Shown: positions 45,591-58,312, numbered from the stretch's first letter. The stretch: 64,000 nucleotides of DNA from Strobilurus pachycystidiatus (GCA_019915135.1 JAHLMK010000024.1:186001-250000), one strand, 5' to 3'. A program made the numbers and translations. Notes: generated by a model from the sequence alone, not told the origin.

Positions 45591-47364
45591 ATGCGTGAAG
45601 TCATCTCTGTTCATGTCGGACAGGCCGGTGTCCAGATTGGTAACGCCTGCTGTGAGTTGCTCGCTCTTTGCCCTCGCCTTACTTTTTTCGCGTCCAAGAG
45701 GAGCGCGTGCTGACCTGCCCGCAGGGGAGCTGTACACGCTCGAGCATGGCATGAGCGTATGTGGCCGTTGCTTGCTCTGCTTTGCCTCGCCTTGCTTACC
45801 CTTCCGCAGCCGGACGGTCGTCTCAAGGACAACTCGCCCTCGCACCACGATAGCGGCTTTTCCACGTTCTTTTCCGAGACAGGCTCGGGGAAACACGTTC
45901 CCCGCTCGCTCTACGTCGATCTCGAGCCCGGCGCCATTGATGACGTGAAGACTGGCCCGTACAGGTCGCTCTTCCACCCCGAGACCATGATCACTGGAAA
46001 GGAGGATGCCGCCAACAACTGTGCGTCTTTTTCTCCCGTCCTCCGCACATCGCAGGCCTGATTCGGCGTCTCTAGACGCGCGTGGGCACTACACTGTTGG
46101 CAAGGAGCTCATCGACCCCGTGATGGACAAGCTGCGTCGCCTCGCCGACAACTGTTCGGGTCTCCAGGGCTTCTTCGTCTTCCACTCCTTCGGTGGTGGA
46201 ACCGGTTCCGGATTTGGTGCTCTTCTCCTTGAGCGCCTTTCTACCGACTACGGCAAGAAGTCGAAACTCGAGTTCTGTGTCTACCCCGCACCTCAGTTGT
46301 CCAGCTCGGTTGTCGAGCCCTACAACTCCGTCCTCACCACCCACACCACCCTCGAGCACTCCGACTGCTCTTTCATGGTATGCTATCTTTGCTTTATCGC
46401 CGCCGTTGATCTGATCGCGATTCAGGTCGACAACGAAGCCATCTATGACATCTGCAAGAACAAGCTCAACGTGGTGTCACCCAGCTTCTCCAACCTGAAC
46501 AGGCTCGTGGCCCAGGTCGTCTCGTCCATCACTGCCTCTCTTCGTTTCGATGGTTCTTTGAACGTCGATCTGAACGAGTTCCAGACCAACTTGGTTCCGT
46601 ATGTGGCAGTTCAGTGGCTCAAAGTTGTGCCTCCTAACACGTCCTTGCAGTTTCCCCCGTATCCACTTCCCTCTTGCTACCTACGCCCCTCTGCTCTCCG
46701 CAGAGAAGGCGAACCACGAGCAAAACTCTGTGGCAGAAATGACCTTTGCTTGCTTCGAGGGTGGTAACCAGATGGTGAAGTGTGATCCCAAGGACGGCAA
46801 ATACAGTACGTTTTTCCTTCTTATTCCCGATGTATACTCACGCTACCGAAGTGGCCTGCGCTCTCCTCTACCGTGGTGATGTTGTCCCCAAGGACACCTC
46901 CGCTGCTGTTGCTTCCATCAAGACGAAGAGGACCATCCAATTCGTCGACTGGTGTCCCACTGGTTTCAAGCTTGGTGTCTGCAACGAGCCTTCGGCGTAC
47001 GTTCCCGGCGGTGACCTTGCCAAGACCACTCGCAGTCTTTGCATGCTTTCAAAGTAAGTATCATTAGTCATGGCCGCGATGCCTTTCTGATGTGGCCAAC
47101 TACAGCACCACTGCCATTGCCGCTGCTTGGAGTCGTCTCGACTACAAGTTTGATCTCATGTACTCAAAACGTGCCTTTGTGCACTGGTACGTCGGTGAGG
47201 GTATGGAGGAGGTGAGTATTGGCTTTTGTTCCCTGGAAGTGTGATCTGACATGCATTCCTAGGGTGAATTCTCTGAGGCTCGGGAGGATCTCGCTGCCCT
47301 CGAGAAGGACTACGAAGAGGTTGGCACGGATTCCGCCGACGCCGAAGAAGAAGGCGAATACTAG
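45591..47364 (+). CDS. alpha-tubulin, copy 2
   Basis: Nine exons. [20 protein letters not shown] starts it, and [20 protein letters not shown] and [20 protein letters not shown] confirm alpha-tubulin. Intron positions 1 to 6 are the same as in copy 1; two further introns, one splitting SN/TTAIA (47056-47105) and one between GMEE and GEFSE (47213-47262), are absent from copy 1. Several residues differ from copy 1, mainly in the loop after PDGRL ([12 protein letters not shown] here), in [10 protein letters not shown] versus [11 protein letters not shown], and in the tail ([14 protein letters not shown], ending GEY). The stop is at 47362-47364. Two alpha-tubulin isotypes are common in fungi; one may be for general growth and the other stage-specific, but nothing here shows which. 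Confidence 0.95.
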
Positions 47365-48324
47365 ATGCTTGCATTATCAATACCCTTTCTCTTCTCCTGG
47401 CTTTAACGAATGTTTTGTATAGTGCCCTAACGTTTTTTAGTCTTTCTCATATCCATTCTTTTGCGACAACCTTTCTGTCGTTTAGCGTAAAGTTTGTCAC
47501 TTCAGCAATGAATCTTTTTGCATGCGGATTTCATTCTTGATTGTACATTGGTGGCTGGAGGACAAACTCCTTGGTCCAAGTTCTTGAGGTGAGTTATGCG
47601 AACGTTACTCAGATGCACCAAACATAGGACTTCCGGCCGCCGACTCAGTGCGGAGCTGTCACCGCTGAGAAGGGCGGAACGTAACTTAGCTGTTTCCATT
47701 CGACGTCTGGCACGACGGTACCCTCAACATTTTGTATAGACACTAATGAGACTAACGTGCAGCTGATGGATGGCCCCCAATAGTGATGTGTATAGACTTG
47801 CTACTACTTATGGTGAGTCACGGTCTCCTGAACAATTGTATCCGTGAAGTATCTTTAAATTATCGAGCCTCCTGCGCGCCCCCTCATTATCATCGGCGAC
47901 GTTCACGACTGCAACATACAGGAATTCCACTCAGACCGTACTTGACAGTGATCCAGTCAAGACCGCCTTGTCTTTGCTGCCGTTTGACCGGTACTTTAAC
48001 CTCGACGGCGTGGTCGTGCCCTTGTAGCGCAACGAGTCTGCCCTTCATCGTGGCGCCTTTGGGACGTCCTAGTTGGGTGATTGACAGTTTGCGTGTCGAA
48101 AATAAATACAGCATCGTCAAAGTAGGATCTTCGAGCACATTGTCAAGTATGTGGACGGTCGATTAAGTGAGCCAGCATAGAAATTCCACGAAACGCAAAA
48201 TTTGCGTGTAAGTGCTATGTCCCGGCACCATGTACAGGCTAAGATGGTTTATATATTACTGTTAAGTTAAGTGTACAGTGCCCAGCATTTATAATACATG
48301 CAAGATCAGAAGTGAACGAGGCAA
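47365..48324. other. intergenic region
   Basis: About 960 bp between the second tubulin gene and the 3' end of the carboxypeptidase gene. T-rich sequence follows the tubulin stop. Frames at 47783-48166 (plus) and 47890-48138 (minus) have no recognisable features. Confidence 0.45.
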
Positions 48325-51208
48325 TCAATTAAACCAGATTTGCGCCACACATACAGTCAGGACAAACATCATCATCCATCTCGTGTCAATGGTGGTTATT
48401 CGGGCATCAGAAGCTGCAAGGTTTCCTGCCTTGAACTCGGTCCAAGCTGCCCGAGTTGCCTCGGGGTAAACGTAGGTCCCTTCGACAGAGAGAGAGCCGT
48501 AGAAAATCTCGTCCGAGCCAGGCATGATATCGGCCGTCAAGGAGGCACTTTCGCCGCCTACGACAGAGTCACCTTCAACAAGCCCTGTCGTGTTGCTGCC
48601 GAACACGAATTCCCGTACGAAAGTCAGCGCCTTTGGGGATACATTAGCGCTAAGATGCGAGGTAAGTCGTGGAAACAGACGGACCGCCGCGGGGGTCTTG
48701 ATTGGAATCAGATGTCCGGCGCCCTTGAACAGAACGTACGTCCAATTCCGCTCCTGGTGCGCTATACCCGCGAATGTCCCGGCGTCATCGTACCAGGGGG
48801 TGGATGGCTGTTTGGTGAAACCTTGAATGCCTCCGAAGGTCGTGTTCTAAGACTCAGGTTCAACTCGAGGTAGAGATGTAGCAAGTTCTGACGTACTTGG
48901 ATTGTGACTGTATGAAGTATGAGAGCTCAGTCATAGTAGGTCAAAGAGATATGGCCGATGCCCATACCTTCAGTTCCGCGGTGAGCGATGAGAGAGTCAT
49001 CGTTTCCAGAGTAGAGCACAATGCCAACTTCATTCTTTGTGGCGTTGGTAGCCAAGTCGGTGAGGAAGACCATGGGCCTTCAATGCGTGTCAATAGGAGG
49101 CTTAGGTGGAATCAATCGTGTAAAACTCACTCGGGACCTGTTCAAGACATATTTAGGGCAGCTCGAGATTGGGGAATAGGATGTTACTTACTGGGATCTG
49201 AGAATTCTGTATGTCGAAGAGATCGTCAGTCGCAGCAAGGATCGAACGAGATTCATACGTACCCAGTGTACCAAAGGGGAACTCGAAAGTAAGAGCCCAG
49301 TCCTTGCTCGTTGGCGCATGAAGAGCGGTCCTTGTCCGGTTATCTAGGCGTCGCGGTGGCGTTAAGTGTTGTGTAACAAGAGCGCAGTGGTTCTCAGATA
49401 CCATTCATGAAGACCGTTCCGTCCATAGGAACTTCGGGATACAGCGCATCTTGAATATCATAGACCTATAGGCTCAGAAATCAGCTCAGCTATCCGAGGT
49501 CTCAAGAATGGTACGTACGTCGAAGCCGTTGAAATCAGTCTCGTCTACAAGGTGTCAATCGTCAATGACTGTTCCTTATGGCTCGAAGGGAACATACTCC
49601 ATGGGAGACTAAAGTTCAAGGCATAGTCGAGGACTTCATCCAGGAGGAGGCAGCCATACTAAACAGGATCATCGGTGAGCATCTGGACATAGACCCAATT
49701 ACAGTCAAGACAAACCCAGGGATCAATGGTTCCGTTCGCCCTCTGACTAAGATCCCTCGAGACAAGCCCATCGCGGGCCTCCACAGATCGCTTCGCGTTC
49801 TCCGAAGCTAGTAGCTGAAATTTGGTTTGCAGCCGAGTCCTGAACTGGAGCGTTCTGGCGGACGATTGGAGCGCGAAAATTAGGTTGGGGTTCTCCTTCG
49901 GAAGAATCAATTCGATACTGGGAATCGTCCCGTTTTGAGGATAGGTAAGATTAACATCATAGCCACATAGGTGGCTCCTGGATGCATTAAGAACGCGTCA
50001 GACATGTTTGATAGCATCGACACGATATACGCACTGTTCTTTGAAGTAATTGTACACGTCGTGATCGTAACCGATGAGTTGTGGGTAGGTATCTATGACG
50101 CTCAGCTGTTCCCTGTGTCAGAATGCAAAGATCTTGAACAAGTGGGGTGCGCGTACCGTGGGAAGGAGTTCAAAGACCTGACCAGATGCAAGAGTGCCGT
50201 CTCCGATGGCTATTTTGGCAATCTTGACGGGAGGATTCTCCATGGCAAAGTATGTTTTGAGGATATACGGCTGTTCTTGATTAGTCAAAGTCATTCGGGA
50301 CGAATCAGACTCACGATGTAGGTGCCTGCATAACTTTCGCCGGTCAAGTGAAGGGGACGCGTCGCGAGACTAGGAAAGACTTTCACAAGATTGCTCAAGA
50401 ATCCCATCTATGATCGGTAAGCATGGGGCGGCAAGGATGGCAAGGCTTGACGCACGAAGTCTTCTCCCATCTGGTCCTCGTCGGCAACTATGAACGGGGT
50501 TATTGAGGTCCATGAGACACGCGTAGAAGCACTCACTATATCCGTCTACATCTGCGGTGGCAAAGCCGGTTCCTCTGCAAACGAGAATCAGCGCGCTTCA
50601 ACAAGAATGAAGATGATACACGAACACAGGTTGATCGATCCAGATGTAGTCAGCGACTCGGTCCCATGAGTAGTTATTCTGGGTTATTGCGTAGTCTCCT
50701 CCAACACGGAAGGGACCGTTCTGTGAGATATATCAGTCGTAGAACGTCTTGAGCCAGCGCCTTAGTTACCTCGAAGAGAAAGCCGGCCATACTCGATGAG
50801 CCTGGGCCGCCATTCAACCAGATGCCCCATGGCTCGGTGCTGTTCGCCTCTGTCAACGAGCCGTTCGTCTTTTCTGCTGCCACGAAGAACAGCGTGTCAT
50901 TCGGGTGGTTCTCCCGTTCGACGGGTATATTTCCTGCGAACATCCTGGGAATGTCATCGAAAACACCAGTTATATTCGGTAGCGCATCGGTGACCTCGAA
51001 ATCTAACATCCTGGATTAGCTGCTAGACCATTGTCGACAGATGTAGAAGCGTACAGTCCGCCCATTCCGGGCTGTAATCGCCGGATGGTTGGTTGGGGTA
51101 TACTTGTGGCCAAGAGCTCGGTGGCGTGTCTGTCGTATCATTCTGCGCAGTCACCAGATGGGCGCCTCCTAGCAGCACGCACAACGATGCCGAATACCAG
51201 CTCAACAT
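48325..51208 (-). CDS. serine carboxypeptidase (S10 family), C-terminal anchor
   Basis: Many short exons. MLSWYSASLCVLLGGAHLVT is a signal peptide. The enzyme blocks follow: WLNGGPGSSSMAGFLFE (oxyanion glycines), DYIWIDQPVGTGFA, the nucleophile serine in LHLTGESYAGTYIPYILK, the aspartate in LYSGNDDSLIAHRG, and the histidine in FKGAGHLIPIKTP. After the catalytic domain, a serine/glycine-rich linker (LVEGDSVVGGES) and the hydrophobic C-terminus MMMFVLTVCVAQIWFN suggest a GPI or membrane anchor, so the enzyme probably acts at the cell surface or in the vacuole/Golgi. It cuts single residues from peptide C-termini. N-glycosylation sites are many (NDT, NIT, NGS, NST). Stop at 48325-48327. Confidence 0.85.
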
Positions 51209-51329
51209 CGCAGGAGTAGTATGGGAAGTTGATGGAGGGAATGGACAGAGCACTTGACTCTCTGTTGCGTTCTTAAGCGTTTTGATGCATGATTGAACAA
51301 TTGTGTGTAATACGATCAAAAGCCTTTAC

Positions 51330-51366
51330 TTATTGTTACCGGGTCAGCTATTATCGTTACCGGGTC
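51330..51366. repeat. two direct copies of TTATYGTTACCGGGTC
   Basis: Copies at 51330-51345 and 51351-51366, 21 bp apart, lie 120-160 bp upstream of the carboxypeptidase start. Two looser relatives (TTATTGTCACTGGG and TTATTGTCTGGG) lie at 51650-51663 and 51664-51675. Confidence 0.65.
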
Positions 51367-52039
51367 TTACCCCGGCTGAATTGGAAGCAGATGCAAGGTT
51401 ACGAACTGTTTACGATTAACGGACATGTGAGTCATTCTAGGCGCGACGCTGGGCATAGCGCTAGCTTCATAATCAGTGCATGCTGTCGCTCAGCAGTCTA
51501 TCCTTCTGTCCTCGTACACCGTGGCCTCGTGGTATGAGGCTGAGTGGCAATCCATTGCCACAATCCGCTCTGGTTTGCGAGCCGGCTGGGTAACCAACAG
51601 ACTCATTGACATCCCACGGAGGACTGTATATGTATAGCTTCAGCGTTGCTTATTGTCACTGGGTTATTGTCTGGGTGAATCGCCCGAGATGATCTCGCTT
51701 CGGGATCAAGGGAAGTCACGGTCATTCCGCATCATCTCCGATGTTGGCCAATTTAGACTTGAAGGGTGACACAAGTCAAGACAATAACCTCAAGACCTTA
51801 TTGTTCCATCTCGTAAAGAAAGTCGGGACTGCGAGGCCAGTGCGGGCGGGCATGTTTCGATTTAATGGTAACGAGTGGTGGCCAGTTCCTCAAGAGAACC
51901 AGACTGCGTTGATGAATTATAGACTGGTGGGTCGTCGTCAACATCTGATGGAGATGCCCCCCTCTCCTCTGAAGACATAAGCAATACGGTTGGAATTGCC
52001 TCGAGGTTGTTCACGCGATACGGCGCGCAGATTAACATC

Positions 52040-52239
52040 TCAGGTGATGTTAAGTAGCGGAGGCCGCCCAGATTCAGAGGGGGCTGAGATGGTGATGCAA
52101 CTGTCACCGGCGACCATGTATGAGATCGCAAGCCTTGCCTTGATTGGCAAGGTTCACCCAAGACTAAGATATCAGTGGTGTGTACCGTACCTGAAGAGCA
52201 TGATATGAAGAGGACCAGGAACGTCGCATTCGCAGCCAT
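52040..52239 (-). pseudogene. probable LysM-type secreted protein remnant
   Basis: On the minus strand, 52239 opens MAANATFLVLFISCSS, which looks like a signal peptide and is followed by GT. After a possible intron, GKACD is in one frame, and one base later the frame changes to SYMVAGDSCITIS (about 52084-52123). Tyr, Val, Gly-Asp-Ser-Cys, Ile and, 14 residues after the Cys, Leu are spaced as in a LysM domain. The codon where LysM has proline (NPDVN) is a TGA stop (52040-52042), after which DVN is again in register. With one frameshift and one stop it is not functional. Chance similarity in a single short motif is the main alternative. Confidence 0.45.
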
Positions 52240-52594
52240 GCTAGCGTTTACATACCATTATTATTTACTTGATGCCGGGTTTGAGCCATTGACACAGAAT
52301 AGATCTGTATCATCATTCCAAGGGGAGGAAAGATGCTGTAAGGCCAACGGAATGCGCAGGAGAAGCATTAGAATTTGTTGTTGAGACAAGCAAGTTCTCG
52401 TGGCACTGAGTCAAAACTGTCGAAGTTGGAGAGAGCAGAACTCGAACAGGCTCCCAAGAACACAGCCACCAGCGAGAAAAGCAAGTGTTTCCCACGCACG
52501 CCCCTTCACGTTTGCCCACTGTCTTCGTTCTGAATCTACAGGTCCCTGCACTGACGAGACCAGGCCTGTCAGGACTGGGCGCCTCGTTGAGGAC

Positions 52595-55500
52595 ATGATT
52601 ACCTTTACCCCGCTGTCGGGTGCTGCTCGCTCGACGCGGACGACACCCTTGGCGTACATTCTCCAAGTCGATGATGTCCGAATATTGCTCGACTGCGGCG
52701 CTCCCGACTGGGCGCCCGAGGGGCGGGATCTCAGTGCAGAAGGAGTTGAACAACCATGGGAGCAGTACTGCAAGGCTCTGAGAGAGTAACTACCCGCCAA
52801 GTCACTGTACATATTTCATTTTGACAAAAATATAACAGATATGCGCCTACCATTGACCTCGTTCTACTCTCGCACGGTGATCTTTGCCATTCTGGCCTGT
52901 ACCCTTACGCGTATTCAAGATGGGGACTCAAAGCGCCAGCATACACAACACTTCCCGTCCAGGCTATGGCACGCATTGCAGCCACCGAAGATGTAGAAGG
53001 CCGACGGGATGAAGAGGACATTGGCGACCAAGGCAGAGTGGAAGCGGAAGAAGACGACGACGCGCCCATGCACGTCGACGAAGAAGCCCCGTCTCCGCCC
53101 CCGACGGACGACAATGGACCCAAACCGCGATACATCACAACGTCTAAAGAGGTTCACGACGCCTTTGACTCCGTCAATACTCTTCGATACTCACAGCCAA
53201 CACATTTGCAAGGTCATCTATCCCCACATCATGTCTTCATTAGTCTGACTTGGTGTAGGTAAATGTCAAGGATTGACTATAACACCTTACAATGCCGGCC
53301 ACACTCTCGGAGGCACGATATGGAAGATTCGGTCACCCTCATCTGGCACTATCATCTATGCTGTCAACCTGAACCACATGCGAGAACGACATCTCGACGG
53401 CACCGTCCTCATGCGGGCTGCGGGTGGAATATTTGAACCACTAGCGCGTCCTGATCTGCTCATAACCGATGCGGATCGAGCCTCGGTCATCATGAGTAGA
53501 CGAAAAGACCGCGATGCTGCGCTGATTGACGCGGTTACGGCCACTTTATCTTCTCGGTTCTCACTTCTGTTGCCCTGCGACTCCAGTACGCGGGTATTGG
53601 AACTGCTAGTCCTCCTCGACCAGCATTGGAACTACTCTCGGCTACGCTATCCTATCTGTTTCTTGTCGAGATCGGCTAGTGAAATGCTGACATTCGTCCG
53701 AAGTATGATGGAATGGCTTGGAGGAACAGTGAGCAAGGAAGACGTCGGTGAAGATGGGACGGGCGGAAGACACGATAATAAACGAAAGCGAAATGACGAC
53801 GACGGTGATGAGGATGCCTTGGGCGCTTTTGCACTCAGATTTAGGTATCTTAAGTTCTTCGGCTCGGATACTTTTCCAGACGCTGACGGTACTGTCATAG
53901 GCACCTCGAGTTTTTCCCTAATCCTCAGTCGTTGATACAAAAGTACTCCTCCAAAGATCCCAAGCTAATCCTCGCCGTTCCCGCCTCACTTTCTCATGGT
54001 CCATCCCGACATCTCTTCTGCGACTTTGCTGCCGTGCCAGACAATGTAGTGCTTCTCACCGGCCGAGGCGAAGAAGGCTCTCTTGGTCGCGTTCTTTTCG
54101 ACAAGTGGAATGACGCCCAGCGACCTGAAGATAAATGGGATCAAGGTAAAATCGGAAGGAACGTCATGATGGACGGTGTCCTCAAGCTGAAGGTATAGCG
54201 CCGTTCTCATTCGTAATCCCATGAAAGACATGCTCAATAATATTTCCAGCTGAACTCCAAAGTTCCATTACAAGGAGTGGAGCTTGACGAGCATCTTCAC
54301 AAGCAGGAGGAGGCCAAGCGAGAAGCCGACAAGAAAAAAGCCGCACAAGCACGCGACCAGCCAATGTTAGAAGCCGACGAGGGCGACAGTGATAGTGATT
54401 CAGATTCCGAGGACGAAGTTAGTCGGGAGCTCATGGACGATCAGGACGAAGGGGGGAGGCGTGCTGACAAAAACGATGCTGCCGATTGGAATATGGACGA
54501 CGGCACGACTAGCAAGCTTCTCTCATTCGACATTTACCTGAAGGGTAATGTCTCGAAAGCAACCTCATTCTTCAAGACTCTAGGCCAGTCACAACGGTTC
54601 AGGACCTTTCCGTATGTTGAGAAGAAGAGAAAAGTAGATGAGTATGGGGAGATTATCGATGTTTCCATGTGGATGCAGAAAGGGAAGATATTGGAGGAAC
54701 AGGCGGAGAGCGACGAGCTGAAGGACTACCGGAAACGACAGGCGGAAGAGGATGCGAAGGTGGGTGTGATAACATCCAAAAAGAATGCACCGCTTACATA
54801 CCACACAGAAAGCGGTCCAAGAACCGCCGTCTAAATTTGTCACCTCTGAGGCTGAAGTGCAGCTGGCTTGCCGCTTGCTGTTTGTGGATATGGAAGGACT
54901 CAACGATGGTCGTGCTGTGAAGACTATAGTTCCCAAAGTCGATCCAAGAAAACTGGTACTAGACGGTTCCGAACTCCTTCTCGCAAGGCTAACGCTTCGT
55001 AGATTCTAGTTCATGCTTCTGCCAAAGACACGGACGTCCTCATCGAAAGCTGCGCCGGCATCCGGACCATGACCAAAGACATCTACTCCCCCGCGTCTCT
55101 GGAAACTGTGCAAATTGGGCACCAAATCAACAGCTTCTCAATATCTATCAGCGACGAGTTGCTAGCCTCCATGCGCATGTCACGGGTACGGATCCTTATC
55201 TGAGAATCGTCTGAAGCAGATCTGACCCTACAATCTAGTTCGAGGACAATGAAGTCGGTTACCTGACTGGCAGGATAGTCACGCATGCTACATCGACGAT
55301 CCCCACTCTAGAAACCCTCTCGGCCAACCCGAAACCCGAGAGACTGACGGAAGCATCAGAAGAGACCCGTCCAGAGTTGCGTATCCTAGGATCTCGCCCT
55401 GCTATCCCCTTGCCCAGCTCCACGATGATAGGCGAGCTGAAATTGACGGCGTTGAAGAAAAGGCTGGTGGACTTGGGTATTGAAGCCGAGCTGGTAGGAG

Positions 55501-55667
55501 AAGGTGTGCTGATTTGCGGCAAGCGCGGTGCGAGTGACCTTTTTGAGCAGTCCGTCGCTGTTCGCAAGACGGGCCAGGGTAAGGTGGAAATGGAGGGTGG
55601 TGTGTCGGAGGTGTATTATATCGTGCGCAAGGAGATTTACAACCTGCACGCCCTTATTGCTGCGTAA
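52595..55667 (+). CDS. CFT2: cleavage and polyadenylation factor CPSF2/CFT2
   Basis: The start MITFTPLSGAARSTRTTPLA leads into ILQVDDVRILLDCGAPDW, the beta-lactamase fold entry. Where active MBL nucleases have HxHxDH, this protein reads LVLLSHGDLCHSGLYPYA, so the metal site is degenerate, as in known CPSF100/CFT2. Further blocks: YNAGHTLGGTIWKI, NHMRERHLDGTVL, ASVIMSRRKDRDAALIDAV, LLLPCDSSTRVLELLVLL, DPKLILAVPASLSHG, an acidic segment (DEGDSDSDSDSEDE), PYVEKKRKVDEYGEIIDVS, and LVHASAKDTDVLIESC. The end is VSEVYYIVRKEIYNLHALIA. It is the partner of CPSF73 in mRNA 3'-end cleavage. About nine introns. The protein contains a charged insertion (RVEAEEDDDAPMHVDEEAP) in the beta-CASP region. Confidence 0.93.
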
Positions 55668-55774
55668 CTTTTGCTGTGTGTCGTATCCTTATTGTATTAC
55701 CCTTGCATTAACCTCTCACTGTTCGAACGTTCATGCACATGCCTGCTGTATTCTGCAACAGGACGTATACATGT

Positions 55775-58159
55775 CTACAAAGACTTCCGTAATTGTACAG
55801 CACCCTCCGTCCCGGCAATTCTTTCCAGGCGGAACCAGTCATACTTGGAATAGAGAGTCTTACAGCTGACATCGGAGCTTTCGACGTCGTCGTCTAAGAA
55901 CGGGTAGGACAGTAGTTCGGCGTAGAACTGATGATGGTCGGGCGGGCCGTAGAAGACCAGGTTGCGAATACCACGAATCTTATACCTGGACACTTGTGAG
56001 ATACAGTGTAGCGAACACGGATCGAGGTGCTTACCGCTTGAAGAAGTGGAAACGCTCGCTAATCAACAGGAAGGATTTTTGTCCATTGAAGAACGCCTGC
56101 CGGGCCCGCGAGATCTCCTGGTTCGTTGAGTACCTGAAAAGGTTTGTCAGACGGACACCCCCAGCAAGCGAAAAAGCCATACTCCGATAGAACGGTGAAC
56201 GATATTCCAGACTGCTTCCGGAAGTGATTGTGGACCCGTATAAAGTCGAAGGACGAGGGTACAAATATGGCAGTGTTCGCACTTTGCACTGCGGATTTGA
56301 GGATTGAAGGCAAGATCTAGACGACATTGAGAACTCAAGTCGCGTTTCAGATGAAGTTAAATTTACCTGAGTGGTGAAATGTTGAAACCGCTTCTCCGCT
56401 TCGTCGACAGGACCTCCACAATCAAAGTGAATGAATTGCTGGTTCAAGCCTTCTGGAACTGAAATGGGAGTCCAGCGCTTCTCGAGTCTGAACTTGCCGG
56501 CAACATTCTTGAGACCGTTGAACAGGGACCGCGTTTCCGGTGTCTCAAAGGCAGAGAGAAGGATAGTCTGCCGTAGGTATTGTGCACTAAGATATCATCA
56601 GCGCCACTAATATACGACCGTCACCCAACGTACTGTCCGTCCAGGTACCACGGTCTTATGCGCGAAAAGTCGGTGTCGTGAGACTCTTTCGGCAATTTGT
56701 TCATATGAGAAAACACGAACTGCGAGTTTTGTATGAGTTGATGAATTTATGGAGCAGATCAAGACAACGTACATTGATGTGTTCCCAGTTCTGCATCGCC
56801 AGAGTGTCTAGCTGATCAACGATGACCATTTCTATCGACGAGAGGTAGTCGGCGTTTCTGATAGAGGTAAGCCTCATTGGATGCGAGCAATGGTCACCGC
56901 TTACTTCTCCTTCTGGATGGATTGTCGGAGACCAAGAGGACTGGCCATTATTATGTCACAACCATAGAACTCTGAGAACATCTTCACACTTTTCCTCGTC
57001 AACTTGATGCCAACACGGAAGCTGTCATCGACATTTCCTTTGAAGGTCTCGACATGATCGCGAGGGTAGGTACCTGGCTCTGCCGACAAGAGCTTGTCAA
57101 TAGCGTCTTTTGGTAAGCCGTACTCTGAAACGAATCTGGCCTGATTCTCGACCTGGAACGCGGGAGACGGTGTATGGGAAGTTAACGCGTTGAACCAGTC
57201 TAGAGCCGAGTTTCGGAAAGGTAGGAGGATGAGAATGGACGGCCGCGTAAAGCCTTGGTCTTGCACATCTTCTGGAGGGGGCAAATCGGGATTGCTTTTG
57301 GCTGCAGCTGATAAACGCTCGTTGTTTTTGATGATACGCCGGCGCTTTCTTGTATTCGATCAGTATGAATGCCCTACGGAGACACGAGAACTCACTTAGT
57401 GACATGGTTTAGCGCATGTAATGTTATTGTTTCTCGGCATGTCCGCTTTGTTTCCCAAGGACTGGAAGGCAAATAGACGTCGGGGTATTGAGACAGCGTG
57501 TCTAACAAGTCATTTTGTAGCTCTGTGTGTTCTTCATGAAAGGTCAGAACTGAGTTGAAAGAAAAGTGGTGATGTCCGTACTCGAAGAAGACTTTTGTTG
57601 ACGAGCTTTGAAAGGCGTATACAGACGCTCCAGTATCTGTGACACGTTCAGATGGGCATGAATCACGGGTTGAATGAGGGAAGCCGTACACCATGGGTTT
57701 TCAACTGGGACGGTCCCGGTGATGTCGAGCCCTCTGGGGTGTATTCAATGACCGGGCCAAGCTTGGACTTGTTGATTTTGTTGGATTTCCACTGGCGCTC
57801 ATCAACGGCAGCTCTGGATGCTTCAGACAAGCAGGACGGCGTGCATCCAAAGTGCACTTCGTATGGATCGGAGGAACTGTCTAGATAGAGAATTAACAGA
57901 TATGAGCCTCGAGCTACACGCACATACCCTCCACGTCTTCCTCTTCTTTCTTCTCGGCCGCGACTGCTGGTTCTTCCTGCGGTTCCACCTCCATGGCCGT
58001 CGACTCTGGCGGTTCAACTGAAACTGACCCCGATTTTCTCCTGTTTAGTTTCGGTGCGGGGCCGTGGGTGATGCTCCATTTTCGTCCACCGTATTTTGTC
58101 GCAGAAACGTTCAAAAGTGTGAGCAGACGAGTGTTTGAGGGATTCTCCATCGCAGACAT
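55775..58159 (-). CDS. UTP25: UTP25, SSU processome component
   Basis: Spliced minus-strand gene. It starts [20 protein letters not shown]; the conserved core includes [40 protein letters not shown] with [56 protein letters not shown], and [20 protein letters not shown]. The helicase-like C-terminal part ends [20 protein letters not shown] and [17 protein letters not shown]. This is the pattern of UTP25/DEF: a DEAD-box-like protein with a degenerate motif, needed for 18S rRNA processing in the nucleolus. The gene converges with CPSF2; the stop codons are about 108 bp apart. It diverges from TOP3 over a 153-bp gap. Confidence 0.88.
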
Positions 58160-58312
58160 GAAGGCAAAGCAAATTATCGTTTTCTGAAATTCTGATCAAA
58201 ACCGGCCCGATAGCGCCGATGGGCCATGCACGTGCTGTCTCGCGTGCATGTGACCGGCCGCGTTGATTCTCGCGTGGAGAGCCGGCCTTCCTCGAGACCA
58301 CTATCATCATCC

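Larger units (their letters stand above)
51209..52594. promoter_or_regulatory. divergent intergenic region with repeats and a relic
   Basis: About 1.4 kb between the carboxypeptidase (minus) and CPSF2 (plus). It contains repeated TTATTGTTACCGGGTC-type elements near 51330-51366, related TTATTGTC copies near 51650-51676, and a LysM-like gene remnant at 52040-52239, described separately. Confidence 0.5.

Noticed and set aside
43541..47364. Beta-tubulin as the identity of the tandem tubulins
   Set aside because: The alpha-type motifs [15 protein letters not shown] and [18 protein letters not shown], and the terminal tyrosine, exclude beta-tubulin.
47783..48166. 127-codon frame and an antisense 82-codon frame
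   Set aside because: No recognisable similarity and no supporting signals; lies in the 3' flanks of two genes.
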